DNA of 64,000 nucleotides. It comes from Rhodocytophaga aerolata (GTDB lineage Bacteria; Bacteroidota; Bacteroidia; Cytophagales; 172606-1). The DNA lies in assembly GCF_030503435.1 (NCBI RefSeq), contig NZ_JAUKPO010000036.1, positions 1 through 64,000 of the forward strand, in the 5' to 3' direction. Under the pieces are notes generated by a model. It searched no databases and had not been told where the DNA came from. It was given only the letters and a program-made list of their open reading frames with translations. Shown here one piece after another: positions 63,123-64,000 of the stretch. The translations under genes and the position numbers were made by a program. Position 1 is the first letter of the stretch. Every line of letters starts with the position of its first letter.

Positions 63123-64000
63123 ATGAAAAAATTAATTTACCTAGTAATTTTCTTTTTATTTATAGCCTGTAAAAGGGAGGAAATATTGGATAATTATTCA
63201 TACAATGGAGATGTCGTATTAAAAAGTCAGGTAGAAGTAAATGAATTTGTCAAAGTCAATCGGAATAAAAAGCAAATAAGCATCCAAGGAAGATTGGTTA
63301 TTGGGAATGATACAAATGAACATAGGGCTACAGATATTTATGATTTAAGCGGTTTAAACAATATTATCAAGGTCTCAAAGTATGTACATATTCGTACAAA
63401 TTCACAGTTGGAAACATTGATAGGTCTAGACAATCTTGCTTTAGTCGGTGGAAACTTGCACATAAGGGGAAACGACAGACTAAAAGAGATAGCGCTTTCT
63501 AATTTACAAGAGGTAGGTAGCTTTTTGAGCTTTTATGAGAATAGTGGACTTGAATCCCTGCAGGGGCTTGCCAACCTCAAGAAAGTCGGACAGGGGGCAG
63601 TGATTTCGTCCAATAATTCTTTGAGATCTCTAAAGGGGCTAGAGGGCATTAATAGCTTAGGTTCTTTATCCATTGGTAACAATGCTGCTTTGGCCGATCT
63701 AGAAGGGTTGAATAATCTGGAAGTGATTGAAGAAAGTTTAGATATAGAATCAAACCCAAGTTTGCAATCTGTTAAAGCACTCAGCAAAATAAGAGAAATT
63801 AAAGGTAGGCTACGAGTTATTGAAAATGGCAATTCTCAGTTAACAGCTCTTGAATTTAATAGCCTTAAAAAAGTTGGCTGGTATGTTTTCATTTGGCAAA
63901 ATCCGGGACTAACTTCCTTTAAAGGATTAGAAAAATTAAAACATATTGGCGATGCTGCAATGAGTTCCCATACTCCTTATGGTGCTTTGAATATCTCCAA
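63123..64000 (+). CDS. LRR/receptor-L-like lipoprotein, cut by the window end
   Basis: Open from ATG 63123 to the window end (292 codons). A lipoprotein signal (VIFFLFIAC, lipidated Cys16) is followed by irregular leucine-rich repeats of about 22-25 residues: LETLIGLDNLALVGGNLHIRGN, then LESLQGLANLKKVG and LRSLKGLEGINSLGSLSIGNN. This is the pattern of receptor L-domain-like surface proteins in Bacteroidota, which probably bind ligands outside the cell. AT-rich like the previous gene. The 3' end is not in this window. Confidence 0.8.
   Translation, partial: MKKLIYLVIFFLFIACKREEILDNYSYNGDVVLKSQVEVNEFVKVNRNKKQISIQGRLVIGNDTNEHRATDIYDLSGLNNIIKVSKYVHIRTNSQLETLIGLDNLALVGGNLHIRGNDRLKEIALSNLQEVGSFLSFYENSGLESLQGLANLKKVGQGAVISSNNSLRSLKGLEGINSLGSLSIGNNAALADLEGLNNLEVIEESLDIESNPSLQSVKALSKIREIKGRLRVIENGNSQLTALEFNSLKKVGWYVFIWQNPGLTSFKGLEKLKHIGDAAMSSHTPYGALNIS

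Overview
The window looks like chromosomal DNA from a member of the Bacteroidota, most likely of the Cytophagales type. The evidence is the gene content: FecI/FecR-type sigma and anti-sigma factors beside a TonB receptor with an STN domain, DUF5916 and CarboxypepD_reg-type outer-membrane barrels, a beta-propeller two-component sensor, secreted serine hydrolases and sulfatases, and a ScyD-like lipoprotein. Start sites mostly lack strong Shine-Dalgarno sequences, and some promoters resemble the Bacteroidota TTTG / TAnnTTTG pattern. I see no rRNA, tRNA, CRISPR array, phage or intact insertion sequence.

Layout. 1-5.4 kb: a short GloVer-repeat secreted protein, a DUF5916 barrel protein and two overlapping orphan genes. 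5.8-12.4 kb: a serine hydrolase, a Crp/Fnr regulator overlapping a CatA-like acyltransferase, an RBBP9-type hydrolase, a PLP decarboxylase divergent from a second Crp/Fnr regulator, and a SET-domain protein. 13-19.1 kb: a probable phytate-scavenging locus (ECF sigma, FecR, STN-TonB receptor, beta-propeller phytase). 20.3-25.9 kb: a CHASE3-PAS histidine kinase, a one-domain response regulator and a TonB-receptor-like barrel. 26.7-35.5 kb: small secreted or stress-type proteins (RidA, GNAT, ScyD, cold shock, VF530, an M29-like protein, lipoproteins, tandem lipocalin-like paralogs). 36.2-40.8 kb: an ABC ATPase coupled to a permease-M1 peptidase fusion. 41-50.9 kb: an enolase-superfamily enzyme, DUF2200, a cysteine hydrolase, two sulfatases, a second copy of the response regulator, an HbpS-like protein and a small barrel. 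51-61.8 kb: a third Crp/Fnr regulator with a secreted esterase, an EamA half-transporter, a serine hydrolase, a propeller histidine kinase with a NarL-type regulator, a membrane class III cyclase, and an AraC/SDR pair. 61.8-64 kb: an AT-rich edge with palindromes, an unknown protein and a truncated LRR-like lipoprotein.

The most interesting signals are regulatory or evolutionary rather than a new gene system. (1) The 10-mer GACATTTGTC lies inside an inverted repeat beside all three Crp/Fnr genes. (2) A 16-bp element, TACYTAA-N2-KTARGTA, lies upstream of three unrelated genes for secreted proteins and has the geometry of a NarL-type site. (3) The response regulator and its upstream region are duplicated 23.8 kb apart; the first 559 bp are identical and all 11 differences fall in the last 132 bp, as expected for a conversion tract. 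(4) A symmetric YtrA-like operator sits directly on the promoter of the ABC-M1 transporter operon.

I found no strong candidate for an entirely undescribed multi-gene system. The orphan overlapping pair (4.8-5.4 kb), the AT-rich right edge and the paralog pair at 33.4-34.9 kb are the least explained coding regions.
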